Positions 9,448 to 18,198 are shown, numbered from the stretch's first letter. The stretch: 64,000 nt of DNA from Pseudochryseolinea flava (GCF_003286915.1 NZ_QMFY01000009.1:62001-126000), one strand, 5' to 3'. Numbers and translations are program-made. Notes: generated by a model not told the origin, from the letters alone.

Positions 9448-10878
9448 TCAGTTCATTTTAGTGAGTGCGTCTGAAAAATGTAAAAGTTTTGATTCTTGAA
9501 AGTCATCCGCAATTACTTGCAGTCCGATAGGCAATCCTAGCTTGTCTTCTCCACAAGGCACCGCGATAGCAGGAACACCTGCCACATTAGCCTGAACGGA
9601 AAAAAGATCTGCTAAGTACATTTCTAATGGATTATCTGTATGTGTTCCAATTTTAAAAGCTGTTGTCGGTGTAATCGGCATAACGATAAAATCATATTGC
9701 TTCAATATATCTTTCGTCTTCTCACGAATGAGCCGTCTTACTTTTTGGGCTTTGGTATAGTATGCATCATAGTAACTAGCACTCAACACAAACGTGCCGA
9801 GTAAAATTCTCTTTTGCACTTCTTTTCCAAATCCCTCTGATCGACTTTTCTTATAAAGTGATTGTAAGTCCGTCGTCTGCGGACTTCTATACCCATAGCG
9901 CACACCGTCGTAGCGCGAAAGGTTCGAGCTTGCTTCCGCCGTGGCAAGGATGTAATACGTTGGTAGTACATATTCTTGCAAAGGGAAGTCGATTACATCA
10001 ACAGAATGACCTGCATTCTTAATGTGATCGAGTTTGCGCTGGATGGCATCACGAATTTCGGGCTGCAATCCTTCAGCGTCATCAATTTCGCGCACGTAAG
10101 CCACTTTGTATGACTTGCTCAATGTGCGCGATAATTCTTCAGCATATTGCGGCACGGGCAGTCGTGATACTGTACTGTCTTCATCATCTGCGCCAGCAAT
10201 CACTTCCAATACAACAGCAACATCTTCGACGCATTTTGCAAAGATTCCGATACAATCGAACGAAGATCCATAGGCGATTAAACCATATCTTGATATTCTC
10301 GAGTACGTTGGTTTAAGGCCGACTAATCCGCAAAAGGCTGCAGGTTGTCGTACGGAACCACCGGTATCTGATCCTAAAGAGATTTGACAAAGATCTGCTT
10401 GAACAGCAACTGCGGAGCCTCCGGAAGATCCACCCGGTACGCGTGTGTTGTCAGCATCGTTGAGTACTGGTCCGAAGGCGCTACTTTCATTGGACGATCC
10501 CATTGCGAATTCATCACAATTTTGTCTTCCAATAATGATCGCATCGGCGTCCAGCAGACGCTGTACGGCAGTGGCGTTAAACTGGGAAATAAATCCATTC
10601 AGTATTTTACTACTGGCTTGCAGAGGATGTCCGGTATAAGCAAGTACGTCTTTAATACCGACGACTAACCCGGCGAGCTTTCCCGCCGTACCGTTCTTAA
10701 TTTTTTGATCAATGAGTGACGCCCGTTCGAGTGCCTCCTCAGGAAACACGCTTAGAAATGCATTGAGATGCGATTTCTTTTCGATGTTACTAAGGTGATG
10801 TCGGACGAGATCCTGACAAGTTAAGGCGCCTCGCTGCAGATCGTGCTGTATTTCGCGAAATGTAGCGTACGTTCTCAA
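9448..10878 (-). CDS. gatA: Asp/Glu-tRNA amidotransferase subunit A
   Basis: Glutaminase subunit of GatCAB, which converts Glu-tRNA(Gln) and/or Asp-tRNA(Asn) to the amide form. It has 476 residues. The amidase-signature catalytic triad is visible: Lys76 in VVGIKDVL, cis-Ser151 in GGSSGGSAVAV and Ser175 in SDTGGSVRQPA. The C-terminal GVPAIAVPCG and GLPIGLQVI motifs are also typical of GatA. It sits two bases after tatA and one base before mltD. gatB and gatC are not in the window. Confidence 0.96.
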   Translation of the reverse strand: MRTYATFREIQHDLQRGALTCQDLVRHHLSNIEKKSHLNAFLSVFPEEALERASLIDQKIKNGTAGKLAGLVVGIKDVLAYTGHPLQASSKILNGFISQFNATAVQRLLDADAIIIGRQNCDEFAMGSSNESSAFGPVLNDADNTRVPGGSSGGSAVAVQADLCQISLGSDTGGSVRQPAAFCGLVGLKPTYSRISRYGLIAYGSSFDCIGIFAKCVEDVAVVLEVIAGADDEDSTVSRLPVPQYAEELSRTLSKSYKVAYVREIDDAEGLQPEIRDAIQRKLDHIKNAGHSVDVIDFPLQEYVLPTYYILATAEASSNLSRYDGVRYGYRSPQTTDLQSLYKKSRSEGFGKEVQKRILLGTFVLSASYYDAYYTKAQKVRRLIREKTKDILKQYDFIVMPITPTTAFKIGTHTDNPLEMYLADLFSVQANVAGVPAIAVPCGEDKLGLPIGLQVIADDFQESKLLHFSDALTKMN

Positions 10879-10880
10879 AC

Positions 10881-11078
10881 TTATTCTTCGATTTTGCCCG
10901 TTCCCTCAACGTCTTTCTTCACGTCTTTCACAGCGTCTTTGAACTCACGCACGCCTTTCCCCAATCCTTTCATGAATTCAGGAATTCTTTTCGCGCCGAA
11001 AAACACGAGAACAACAAGTCCGATGATGATGAGTTCCGTAGTTCCCATACCGCTGAGAAACAATAATGTAGCTTTCAT
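10881..11078 (-). CDS. tatA: Twin-arginine translocase TatA/TatE family subunit
   Basis: Small membrane protein (65 residues) that forms the pore-like component of the Tat export pathway for folded proteins. A short N-terminal membrane helix (about 12-28, [17 protein letters not shown]) is followed by the hallmark [21 protein letters not shown] amphipathic helix and a charged tail. It is the first gene of the tatA-gatA-mltD operon, and a consensus promoter lies 20 bases upstream. tatC is not in the window. The same arrangement of TatA upstream of gatA occurs elsewhere in Bacteroidota (recalled, not searched). Confidence 0.94.
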   Translation of the reverse strand: MKATLLFLSGMGTTELIIIGLVVLVFFGAKRIPEFMKGLGKGVREFKDAVKDVKKDVEGTGKIEE

Positions 11079-11100
11079 GGCTTAAATTTTAATCGAACAA

Positions 11101-11131
11101 CAAAAGTAGAGTAAAAAAAGGTAGTATCAAA
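11101..11131 (-). promoter_or_regulatory. Bacteroidota-type promoter for tatA-gatA-mltD
   Basis: On the minus strand TTTG (11128-11131) is followed by exactly 19 bases and TACTTTTG (11101-11108), an exact match to the Bacteroidota sigma factor consensus TTTG-N19-TAnnTTTG. The TatA start codon is about 22 bases further on. Confidence 0.65.
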
Positions 11132-11198
11132 CGCAGAAAAATCTGCCAAAAAGTACCGTTTTGCGCGTTTTTTCGTAAAAATGGGCTATCGTCACATT

Positions 11199-11234
11199 AA
11201 AAAAGTGGCCGAGGAGCGCGAAATCCATCGGCCA
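11199..11234 (-). terminator. Intrinsic terminator of the PrnB-like operon
   Basis: A 7-bp inverted repeat TGGCCGA (11206-11212) / TCGGCCA (11228-11234) is followed on the minus strand by CTTTTTT (11199-11205). It lies 75 bases past the stop of the helix-turn-helix gene. Two smaller hairpins sit between the stop and this site (TCGTGT/ACACGA at 11275-11291 and AGGGAT/ATCCCT at 11257-11274). Confidence 0.65.
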
Positions 11235-11309
11235 GGTGGACGATTCATTTAAAATGAGGGATTTTTTTATCCCTTCGTGTTTTCGACACGATAATTTCCT
11301 GAGTGATAA

Positions 11310-11555
11310 TTATTCCTCCGACGACAAAATCAACCTGTCGAGATTGAATTTCTGACTGTCGGAAGTGTAGACATAGCTGTGATGTTTGGCGCTCCATTCA
11401 ATCTTTAGCCCCATGTTTGCCTTTAACGTGCGCATCAAACGAAATACGGTAGATTCAGAAATTTGTAATTTTTGACTAAGCTCCTTTGGTGAGCCTGTAG
11501 CCTTTCGCCTGATCATCTTGTCGACGACCGCCAGGCGGGTAATATACTTTTCCAC
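11310..11555 (-). CDS. Small helix-turn-helix protein, probable regulator
   Basis: 81 residues, almost entirely one winged-helix DNA-binding domain: a first helix IT-RLAVVDKMIRRKATG, then SPKELSQKLQISESTVFRLMRTLK as the helix-turn-helix, then a short beta wing (LKIEWSAKHHSYVYTSD). It has no ligand-binding domain. It is the last gene of a three-gene minus-strand operon, 18 bases after the PrnB-like gene and just before a terminator, so it may regulate this operon. That role is inferred from position only. The similarity is to HTH_11/DeoR-type N-terminal domains. Confidence 0.72.
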   Translation of the reverse strand: MEKYITRLAVVDKMIRRKATGSPKELSQKLQISESTVFRLMRTLKANMGLKIEWSAKHHSYVYTSDSQKFNLDRLILSSEE

Positions 11556-11573
11556 GGATCAAATAAAATAATG

Positions 11574-12707
11574 TCAACGGGTTTGTACTTTCTCCATAAC
11601 GTACTTCTGACGTTCGACCACAAGTGCCGACATCATTGCCGCAGTATTCCTTTGTTGAAGATCGATAATGTGTTGAAGAATATCCGTCGCATACCCACCA
11701 CTTCCTTTTTGATGATGCTTATCGTCTTGATGTTGGTATGCACTCTCGGCTACCTTTTTGTGCGGCATTCTGAAACTCTTCAACACAGTGAAAAGATCAG
11801 CCAGTGCTAATGCATTATTGAAAACTTCCAACGAGGAATTTGTTGCTAATGCTTGCGCCATGCGTGCCGCCAATGACGGTTTGTTTTCGTAACGATCATA
11901 AATCTCGCGAACAACAGGAAGGTTATAACTTAAATAACCCTTTTTGAATTCAGTGTACACCTGGTCATCACAATCGCAGCTCCATAACAAGTGATCAATG
12001 AGGAACATCGGCATTTCTACTGCACCTGGTCCCATGTATTTATTGTTATAGTCGACTTTGATGGCGTCGTAATAAAAACGCAACTCGTTGGCGAAAACTT
12101 CCGGAGAAACCTTACGCTTCGCCAATACAATACCTCTTACCATGCCTTCCAACATTTCGCGGATCGTTGTGCAGTGATCTGCAAATGAAGGATCGTTCAA
12201 GGCAATGCTATGCGTTTTATCTAGTAGATTAATGGCATCCAACAACGAAGGATAGGCGATCTTAACACTTTCAATAAGCTGCTTTTCATCCTCTAATCCA
12301 GTGTAAGTTCTGATTCTTTCATTGGAAGGATTCCAAGCAGTATAATGAATGAGCGTGTCGCGCGGAGGCAATCCGGTTTTGACCATCAACACAAGCAAAA
12401 CGTATTCGAGTTCTGGTAAAACATCTACAGGCTCAATACCATGTTTTTTCAAAATGCCGATGAAAATTCCGAGGTCGCGCATGCTGGCGATTGCTTCTTC
12501 GTATCCAAAACCATCCAGCCTATCGGGAACCGGTAAGTGACGATACAAAAGCTGGATGATTTCGTGAGTATTTCCTTCGCGATTAAGGGCATGCAATACA
12601 GGCAGGGCGTTATCAAAATTCAACGGATCCAGCGACTGAATCATCTCCTGCTTCCCCAACCATGGATGCTCTATCAAATTTAATGTTGCCGTACGCTGCG
12701 TTTGCAT
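11574..12707 (-). CDS. PrnB-like protein of the IDO/TDO haem superfamily (DUF1864-like)
   Basis: 377 residues, with no signal peptide. I assign it to the monodechloroaminopyrrolnitrin synthase (PrnB) family by pattern: PRDTLIHYTAWNP (115-127), a central SP-FANELR-Y (201-212), the MGPGAVEMPMFLIDHLLW region (225-242) and a C-terminal block FRMPHKKVAE...KGSGGYATDIL. In IDO/TDO enzymes the proximal haem histidine lies in an R-x(2-3)-H-x2-V context about 20-40 residues before a GTGG substrate loop. Here His316 and GSGG (335-338) match that order and spacing. PrnB itself rearranges 7-chlorotryptophan, but no halogenase or other prn genes are present, so the substrate here is unknown. It is second in a three-gene operon (8 bases after the SpoIIAA-like gene). 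Confidence 0.7.
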   Translation of the reverse strand: MQTQRTATLNLIEHPWLGKQEMIQSLDPLNFDNALPVLHALNREGNTHEIIQLLYRHLPVPDRLDGFGYEEAIASMRDLGIFIGILKKHGIEPVDVLPELEYVLLVLMVKTGLPPRDTLIHYTAWNPSNERIRTYTGLEDEKQLIESVKIAYPSLLDAINLLDKTHSIALNDPSFADHCTTIREMLEGMVRGIVLAKRKVSPEVFANELRFYYDAIKVDYNNKYMGPGAVEMPMFLIDHLLWSCDCDDQVYTEFKKGYLSYNLPVVREIYDRYENKPSLAARMAQALATNSSLEVFNNALALADLFTVLKSFRMPHKKVAESAYQHQDDKHHQKGSGGYATDILQHIIDLQQRNTAAMMSALVVERQKYVMEKVQTR

Positions 12708-12715
12708 AATCTTAA

Positions 12716-13114
12716 TTAGTTAAGAAGCCATTTAGTACATTCTGTTTCTGAGTTGAACATGTTGATGGTAAGACGTCCAACCTTTGCTTCGGCGTTTACT
12801 TTATTTACGGTCGCTGCAGCAAACACGTCATCTGCTACCACGGCGCCGACTTTTGTAAGACCTACTTTCTCAACTTCTGGGAACCATTCCTTCGTGAGGA
12901 AGTCCTGCACTTCTTTAGACAATACTTTCAAGGAACGGTGATCACTCAAGTGACTCTTGATGTCTTTTTCTTTGATGTACTTTGTCATGAACGCGCATCC
13001 TTTTTTTACATCATCAGGTCTTAGGAACCCGATCCATTTTGCATAGATAACATTGGTGTCTTTGTCGAGTGTAATGTCGACATAAGGTTCTTTAAGAAGG
13101 GTCAGCTTACTCAT
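12716..13114 (-). CDS. SpoIIAA/STAS-like small protein
   Basis: 132 residues with no signal peptide. The alternation of short beta-strands and helices (YVDITLDKDTNVIYAKWIGFLRPDDVKKG ... HLSDHRSLKVLS ... VGAVVADDVFAAATVNK) resembles the SpoIIAA-like/STAS proteins found in many copies in Cytophagales. These are often of unknown function and may bind lipid or a partner protein. It is the first gene of the operon with the PrnB-like haem-superfamily gene. The catalytic or binding role is not known, and I assign the fold by general pattern only. Confidence 0.65.
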   Translation of the reverse strand: MSKLTLLKEPYVDITLDKDTNVIYAKWIGFLRPDDVKKGCAFMTKYIKEKDIKSHLSDHRSLKVLSKEVQDFLTKEWFPEVEKVGLTKVGAVVADDVFAAATVNKVNAEAKVGRLTINMFNSETECTKWLLN

Positions 13115-13421
13115 AGCATTTTTGTTTTATATGATGAGGCAAAGTTGAAAATATTCACTGTCATTTTATGAAAGTGATGAAGGATCCTTCCTTGTTAAAA
13201 CAAACTAAAGTTACATCCGTAAAGCAACCGGTAGACCATACGTTGTAATACGGATACCTGATTTTTAAAGGAGGATATTGCGTTTCTTAACTCGTTGTAT
13301 TTCTAACACTTGAAATAACAGAGGGTAAGTAGAACTACTTACTGTCAGAAAATGACGGCAGAATGAAAAATCAATTTACCGAGGTGAATGTTACATTAAG
13401 CCAATGTAAAATGTTACAAGC
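13115..13421. promoter_or_regulatory. Dyad-rich intergenic region upstream of the PrnB-like operon
   Basis: This 307-base gap has no gene but several perfect inverted repeats: GAAGGATCCTTC (12-bp palindrome, 13179-13190); ATCCGTA/TACGGAT (13215-13221 and 13249-13255); GTAAGTAG-AA-CTACTTAC (13325-13342); and TTACATT/AATGTAA (13391-13397 and 13403-13409). The last lies directly after the LytM gene stop and may belong to its 3' end. The others are plausible operators for the operon starting at 13114. I see no consensus -33/-7 pair; CAACTTTG (minus, 13140-13147) is a one-mismatch -7 candidate. Confidence 0.45.
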
Positions 13422-14612
13422 TTACATGTTTCGTAACCAGATTTGAGGATCTAGTGGCGTGCTGTTTCTGAAAATTTGAAACCGTAATTCGGAGACGCCA
13501 TCACTGTTTGCGAATACTTTTCCGATCTCTTGGTTGGTGGAAACTTTTTGACCTGTGCGAACAGAAACTTCTTTCAATCCGCCGTAAACGGTGAGGTATT
13601 CCCCATGTTTTACAATCACGATATTACCCATGGCTTGGATAAATGCGACGCGGCTAACTTCACCATCGAAGATGCATTTCACTTTTTCATCTTCACGTGT
13701 TTGAATGTTAACGCCGTTGTTGTTAACGACAATATTTTTCAGAGCCGGATGTGGTTGCTTGCCGAATTTTTGAGAAACAAACCCAGCGGAAGGCCAAGGG
13801 AACTTGTTTTTATTTTGTTCGAAAGACGACGAAAGCGCAACATCGCGATCGCTACTTTTTCCACTGGCGCGTGCAACACGTTCGCGCTCTTCGCGGATGA
13901 TGTCTTCAATAAGTCGGTCGAGCGCAGCAACCGCCTTCTTTGTCGTTTCTAGATCTTTCCGAAGCTTCTTCTCTTCCTTTTGCAACGATTTAACAACCGT
14001 GTTCTGTTTCTTTTTTAACGACGACAGGTTGTCGTTCTCTTTTAACTCTTCATCCAAAAGCTTGTTTTTTGCTACACGACGACCTTCGATTTCACGAACC
14101 TGACCGCCCAACGCTTCTTGTACTTTTACAATCTGTTCCGCTTGTAGCTTTCGCGCGTTTGAATACTGTTCCATGTATTTCATGCGCATCACCAATTGGT
14201 CGAATGACTTTGCTGAGAAAAGGAAGGTAAGGCGTGTGGTGCTGTTATTCGCTTTTTGGGCTGCTACAAGCATCGCCGCGAACTCTTTCTTTAGTTTTCG
14301 TAAATCATTCTCGAGCGCCAAAATAATATCCTTGTTCTCACCGATCTCCGAATCAAGAATCGTAACCTCGCCTTTGATAGATGATATGAGCTTTTCTTGG
14401 TCGTCGATGCGTTGATTTAATGCGTTGAGCTCGCCAAGCGTGTTTTTCTTTTTCGCGCTCGTTTCGGTGAGAATCTTCTCTGTTTCTTTGATTCGCTCCA
14501 GGTTCTGTTGTTTTTCTTTCTGCAATTGAGATTTCGTCCGGTGGCGTTGTGCAGAAACCGAAAAAGCAATCAGCGTAAAAAATATGAGCACCAGTGTTCT
14601 ACCTGCGAACAT
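13422..14612 (-). CDS. EnvC-like murein hydrolase activator with degenerate LytM/M23 domain
   Basis: From the ATG at 14612 the protein has 396 residues: a signal peptide (MFAGRTLVLIFFTLIAFSVSAQ), a long coiled coil (about 25-250, K/E/L-rich) and a C-terminal LytM fold. The frame stays open 22 codons further up, inside the DUF4292 gene, but the signal peptide argues for 14612. The M23 zinc ligands look lost: NNGVNIQT replaces the H-x3-D site, YGGL replaces the Y-x-H site and LRFQIF replaces LHFEI. Loss of these ligands is the hallmark of EnvC-type factors that activate N-acetylmuramoyl-L-alanine amidases at the septum without cutting peptidoglycan. The start overlaps the DUF4292 gene by 14 bases. 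Confidence 0.88.
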   Translation of the reverse strand: MFAGRTLVLIFFTLIAFSVSAQRHRTKSQLQKEKQQNLERIKETEKILTETSAKKKNTLGELNALNQRIDDQEKLISSIKGEVTILDSEIGENKDIILALENDLRKLKKEFAAMLVAAQKANNSTTRLTFLFSAKSFDQLVMRMKYMEQYSNARKLQAEQIVKVQEALGGQVREIEGRRVAKNKLLDEELKENDNLSSLKKKQNTVVKSLQKEEKKLRKDLETTKKAVAALDRLIEDIIREERERVARASGKSSDRDVALSSSFEQNKNKFPWPSAGFVSQKFGKQPHPALKNIVVNNNGVNIQTREDEKVKCIFDGEVSRVAFIQAMGNIVIVKHGEYLTVYGGLKEVSVRTGQKVSTNQEIGKVFANSDGVSELRFQIFRNSTPLDPQIWLRNM

Positions 14613-15363
14613 ATCTCTTCGGAATATTAAAAGGGAACTTAAGTTCTTTATCACCCAACTCTGCTTTGTTGTACTCAAAAATAACCGTCGTATTTAACAA
14701 ACCTCCAATCGCTTTATAGAAGAGGTTGATTGTTCCGTTGTATGGGAAAAGCTTATGGGCAATAGGCTGAAAATTAGAATAGTGTAGTGTCAGCGAATTA
14801 CTTGTATTGCTTTCTTTTAGTTCAACTTTTTCAATTTTCATGCTCGCCGCATTCACAAAATTTGAAACGTTCACTGTTCCAGTTTGTTGTTTGAGGATAA
14901 AAAGAGAAGACTCTTGAAGGATCTCATCCTCTTCTTTCCTTTCCATAATCAGATTACCGAGCATCGCCGACTGAATTATTCCGTAATTGATATTAAAGTT
15001 ATAACGTCTGGAAAGTTCCTCGTAGTCGAACACATAGTACTCATCTTTCAAGTTACTTACGATGGTGATCGAATCTTTGTTAATCAACGCTTTCCCCCCT
15101 TGAACGCCAATAACAGAGAATGTCATCCAAATGACACTATCCTTTCTAATTCTGATGTTCGCTTTTACCTCAAGCTCTTTCTTAGCATCACGCAACGTCA
15201 TCCTCGCTTTCCCTTGCAAATATTCAAAGTCGATCTCATCTACGTTAAGCGTAGGCTTCGGGACTGCTGGTGTTTGATTGGTAAGAGAGGCTGTTTTTTT
15301 ACTACATCCCGTTAAAACGACTATGCTTAATGCGATGAGTAAAAATTGGTGGATTCTATTCAT
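14599..15363 (-). CDS. DUF4292 family lipoprotein
   Basis: About 254 residues from the ATG at 15363. The N-terminus MNRIHQFLLIALSIVVLTGCSKK is a signal peptide with a lipobox (LTGC), so the protein is probably anchored to a membrane. The remainder is a beta-rich LolA/LolB-like sequence with the DUF4292 features (IRKDSVIWMTFSVIGVQGGKALINKDSI, VFDYEELSRRYNF). Members commonly sit between a TPR protein and an EnvC-like gene in Bacteroidota, as here, suggesting an envelope role. Its biochemical activity is unknown. It overlaps both neighbours by a few bases. Confidence 0.85.
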   Translation of the reverse strand: MNRIHQFLLIALSIVVLTGCSKKTASLTNQTPAVPKPTLNVDEIDFEYLQGKARMTLRDAKKELEVKANIRIRKDSVIWMTFSVIGVQGGKALINKDSITIVSNLKDEYYVFDYEELSRRYNFNINYGIIQSAMLGNLIMERKEEDEILQESSLFILKQQTGTVNVSNFVNAASMKIEKVELKESNTSNSLTLHYSNFQPIAHKLFPYNGTINLFYKAIGGLLNTTVIFEYNKAELGDKELKFPFNIPKRYVRR

Positions 15364-17131
15364 AGATCTTTCTATTCGCAATTTTTTTATTTAGGATTTC
15401 GCTGTTTGCATTGAGGCCTCGTGCCCGTTCCCACTGCTTAACAGCATTATCGACCTCTCCGAGTTTATATAAGATGTCACCGTAATGTTCTAAGTGTGTA
15501 GCATTTGCATTTCCTGAATTCACAGCGCGTTCAATCGCTTTCCGGGCATCTTTATATTTTTCGCGCATATAAAGAACCCATGCGTACGTGTCTAAAAAAG
15601 TAGCGTTGTCAGGGTTGTTCTTTACCAGGGTGGATGACATTTTTTCGGCCTTCTCTAAATTCTGTTTTCGTAGGGCTAAGAAGTAACTGTATTGATTGAG
15701 AACGACACTGTTGTTTGCGTTAAACGCCAATGCTTCCTCATAGGCTTTATCTGATAATTCGTAGTTTTTCGTTGCATTGTATGCATCGCCCAACAATGCG
15801 TTAAGGTCACTAACGAAAGCAGGCGCACTGTTGGATAACTTCTTTGCTTGCTCGAGTGATGAAATTGCTTCTTTGTAATGTCTCTTTCTAAGGTTCGCGT
15901 ATCCACTGAAGTAATGAATCATGCGTTGATTAGGATACAATTCCAAAGCTTGATCGGCGTGCACGATGGCCTGATCATATTGTTCCAATTGCATGTCGAT
16001 GTAAAGAAGGTTTTCCCATACCTCATAGTTTACTTCGCCGAGCTCTATTGCTTGGAGGTATTCGCGTTGGGCTTCTCGTGGCCGTTCAGATGATAAATAA
16101 AGATCGCCGCCGAGGATATGGATGTTGGCATCTGTCGGATTGGTCTGCTCAAGTTTGTTGAATAATGAGAATGCAAAAGCTTCTTGATCTTCGTCGGCAT
16201 TTTTTTTCGACCGATTCATGCTAATCTGAGCGCTATACGTTCCGAGGATCAGCATTTTGCGAGAGAACTCTACATCGGGATTGTCAAACAATTTTAGTAG
16301 GAGTGGGCGTGCTTTTTCTTCTTGGTTGTTATCGCGATAAATTCCGGCCAGCAGCATCATTGCATTGGGTGAATCTTCATTTTGCTGGAGAAACTTCTCG
16401 AGATAGCTGATGGCCTCATTGCGCATTCCTTTCTCGGAAAGTACCTCAGCAAATCCCATCACAAATCTTTCTTCACCAGGATACGCCTCGATTAATCGTT
16501 CTCCTTCAGCCAATGCTTCCTTCGTTTTGCCTTGATCCATGAGAATCCGTTGCTTCTGCGCAGAAGATATTTCGTTTACACCCATGATGCTTTCAGCACG
16601 GTTGTATACTTTCAGCGCTTCATCAGGTTTGTTCGCGTATTGATAGATAGAGGCGAGCTCGTAGAGGTACTCTTCCGTTCCTTTAATTTCTGAGATAAGC
16701 GCTTCATAAGTTTGAGCAGCTTTATCGAAACGGCCCAGGCTACTGTAGATGTTCGCCGCGAGAAGATAAAAGTATTTGTTTTTCCGTTCGAGCTTCAATG
16801 CTTGCTCGATACTGAGTGATGCTTTGAGGAGGTCATCTTGCTTGCTACTGCGGGCGAGAATTTCTGCAATCTTGTAGTGCACCGTGCCATTCTCTGGTGT
16901 GAGTTCAAGCGTACGCTGATAGTACAGTATCGCTTTTGCGTAGTCTTCGAGGATAAAGAATTTCTCCCCTTCGGTAAAATAGAACTCGGCCTCGCGAAGT
17001 TTTACTCCCGAGGCCTGTGTTCCTTCGTCATTTTTCTTTTTTCGTTGGGCATAAGTCGACAAGGAGAGGATAAGTGCGAAGAGCAGAACAATCCCTGTTG
17101 GCTTATATCTATGGAATTTCGTCAAAATCAA
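15356..17131 (-). CDS. Exported tetratricopeptide repeat protein
   Basis: 591 residues. A signal peptide (residues 1-28, ending LSLSTYAQ) is followed by some 14-16 TPR-type helical pairs, e.g. AEFYFTEGEKFFILEDYAKAILYYQRTLELTPENGTVHYKIAE and the last GDILYKLGEVDNAVKQWERARGLNANS. It is likely a periplasmic or outer-membrane-associated scaffold. It lies in a minus-strand run with the nucleotidyltransferase (4-base overlap upstream) and the DUF4292 and EnvC-like genes downstream; the arrangement suggests cell-envelope assembly, but no partner can be read from sequence. Confidence 0.88.
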   Translation of the reverse strand: MILTKFHRYKPTGIVLLFALILSLSTYAQRKKKNDEGTQASGVKLREAEFYFTEGEKFFILEDYAKAILYYQRTLELTPENGTVHYKIAEILARSSKQDDLLKASLSIEQALKLERKNKYFYLLAANIYSSLGRFDKAAQTYEALISEIKGTEEYLYELASIYQYANKPDEALKVYNRAESIMGVNEISSAQKQRILMDQGKTKEALAEGERLIEAYPGEERFVMGFAEVLSEKGMRNEAISYLEKFLQQNEDSPNAMMLLAGIYRDNNQEEKARPLLLKLFDNPDVEFSRKMLILGTYSAQISMNRSKKNADEDQEAFAFSLFNKLEQTNPTDANIHILGGDLYLSSERPREAQREYLQAIELGEVNYEVWENLLYIDMQLEQYDQAIVHADQALELYPNQRMIHYFSGYANLRKRHYKEAISSLEQAKKLSNSAPAFVSDLNALLGDAYNATKNYELSDKAYEEALAFNANNSVVLNQYSYFLALRKQNLEKAEKMSSTLVKNNPDNATFLDTYAWVLYMREKYKDARKAIERAVNSGNANATHLEHYGDILYKLGEVDNAVKQWERARGLNANSEILNKKIANRKIYE

Positions 17132-18132
17132 GCTATTGAATTGAAGTCACCAACACTCAGGTCGAGTGCCGATCCTTCAAAATTAGCGAAATTCCCTAAC
17201 ATGCTGTTCTCCAATACAGCCTTTGATACTTTTGTTTCCTTTTGAATAATCGAATTTTGAATCCGACTATTCGAAATTTTGGAATTTTCGCCTATTGAAA
17301 CATGCGGGCCGACAACGGAATTTTCAATAACAACGCCAGCACCAATAAAGCTAGGCTGGATTACGACGCTATTAATAAGCTTTGCCTGATCGGACACAAG
17401 TTTTTGATCTTTGATAAACTCAAGATATCGTTGATTGGTTTGAACGGTCACATTTTTGTTTCCGCAGTCTAACCATTCCGTTACCTGACCAGGTACTAGC
17501 TTTGCTCCCTTTTTATTAAGTCCTTGAAGCGCCGACGTGAATTGATACTCGCCTTTGTCTTTGATGTCGTTGTCGATAAGGTATTGCATCTCTTTTGCCA
17601 AGCCCGCACCATCTTTGAAAAAATAGATCCCGATAATGGCGAGGTCAGAAACAAAGCTTGATGGTTTCTCGACCAAGTCGGTGATTTCATTCTTGTCATT
17701 CAATTTAACGACGCCAAACTGTGAAGGGTCATCAACTTTCTGAACCCAAATGATACCATCTTGATTCGTATCTAATTTAAAATTCGCTTTGAACAGTGTA
17801 TCAGCGAAAGCCACGATCACTTTCCCGGTAAACAATTCTTTTGCGAATAGCAGCGCATGTGAAATTCCCATGGCTTGTTCTTGATAGAATATTTTTCCTG
17901 TCGCGCCAACGTCTTTTGCAATTTGTTTTAAGCTCTCTTCAACGTCTTTTCCAAAACTTGGGTGAATGATAAAACCTATGGTGTCGATTTTTTCGGGACA
18001 AACTTTAGCGATGTCTTCAACCAAACGGTGCACGATGGGTTTGCCCGCGATTGGAAGAAGTGGTTTAGGAACTGTAAGCGTATGCGGACGCATGCGTTTA
18101 CCTAAGCCCGCCATAGGAATAATGATGTTCAT
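17128..18132 (-). CDS. Sugar-phosphate nucleotidyltransferase with left-handed beta-helix tail
   Basis: 334 residues. The N-terminal Rossmann domain starts MNIIIPMAGLGKRMRPHTLTVPKPLLPIAGKPIV, the NTP-binding G-x-G-x-R...PKP signature of RmlA/GlmU-type enzymes. Further motifs are VIVAFADTLF (metal-binding region) and LVEKPSS. The C-terminal part (about 270-334) is a hexapeptide-like beta-helix (SVVGPHVSIGENSKISNSRIQNSII). It probably activates a hexose-1-phosphate for surface glycans. Whether dTTP, UTP or GTP is used is not clear. It shares four bases with the TPR gene and lies 66 bases downstream of the flippase gene. Confidence 0.88.
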   Translation of the reverse strand: MNIIIPMAGLGKRMRPHTLTVPKPLLPIAGKPIVHRLVEDIAKVCPEKIDTIGFIIHPSFGKDVEESLKQIAKDVGATGKIFYQEQAMGISHALLFAKELFTGKVIVAFADTLFKANFKLDTNQDGIIWVQKVDDPSQFGVVKLNDKNEITDLVEKPSSFVSDLAIIGIYFFKDGAGLAKEMQYLIDNDIKDKGEYQFTSALQGLNKKGAKLVPGQVTEWLDCGNKNVTVQTNQRYLEFIKDQKLVSDQAKLINSVVIQPSFIGAGVVIENSVVGPHVSIGENSKISNSRIQNSIIQKETKVSKAVLENSMLGNFANFEGSALDLSVGDFNSIA

Positions 18133-18198
18133 GATTAAAGGATTTTTTTTCGGTTATTAGAAAAGTTGCAGATAAAACTGATTCAAGGTAAAAAAAAA

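Noticed and set aside
11574-12707. Part of a pyrrolnitrin cluster
   Set aside because: No flavin halogenase, aminopyrrolnitrin oxygenase or dioxygenase gene lies nearby; only the PrnB-like family is shared.
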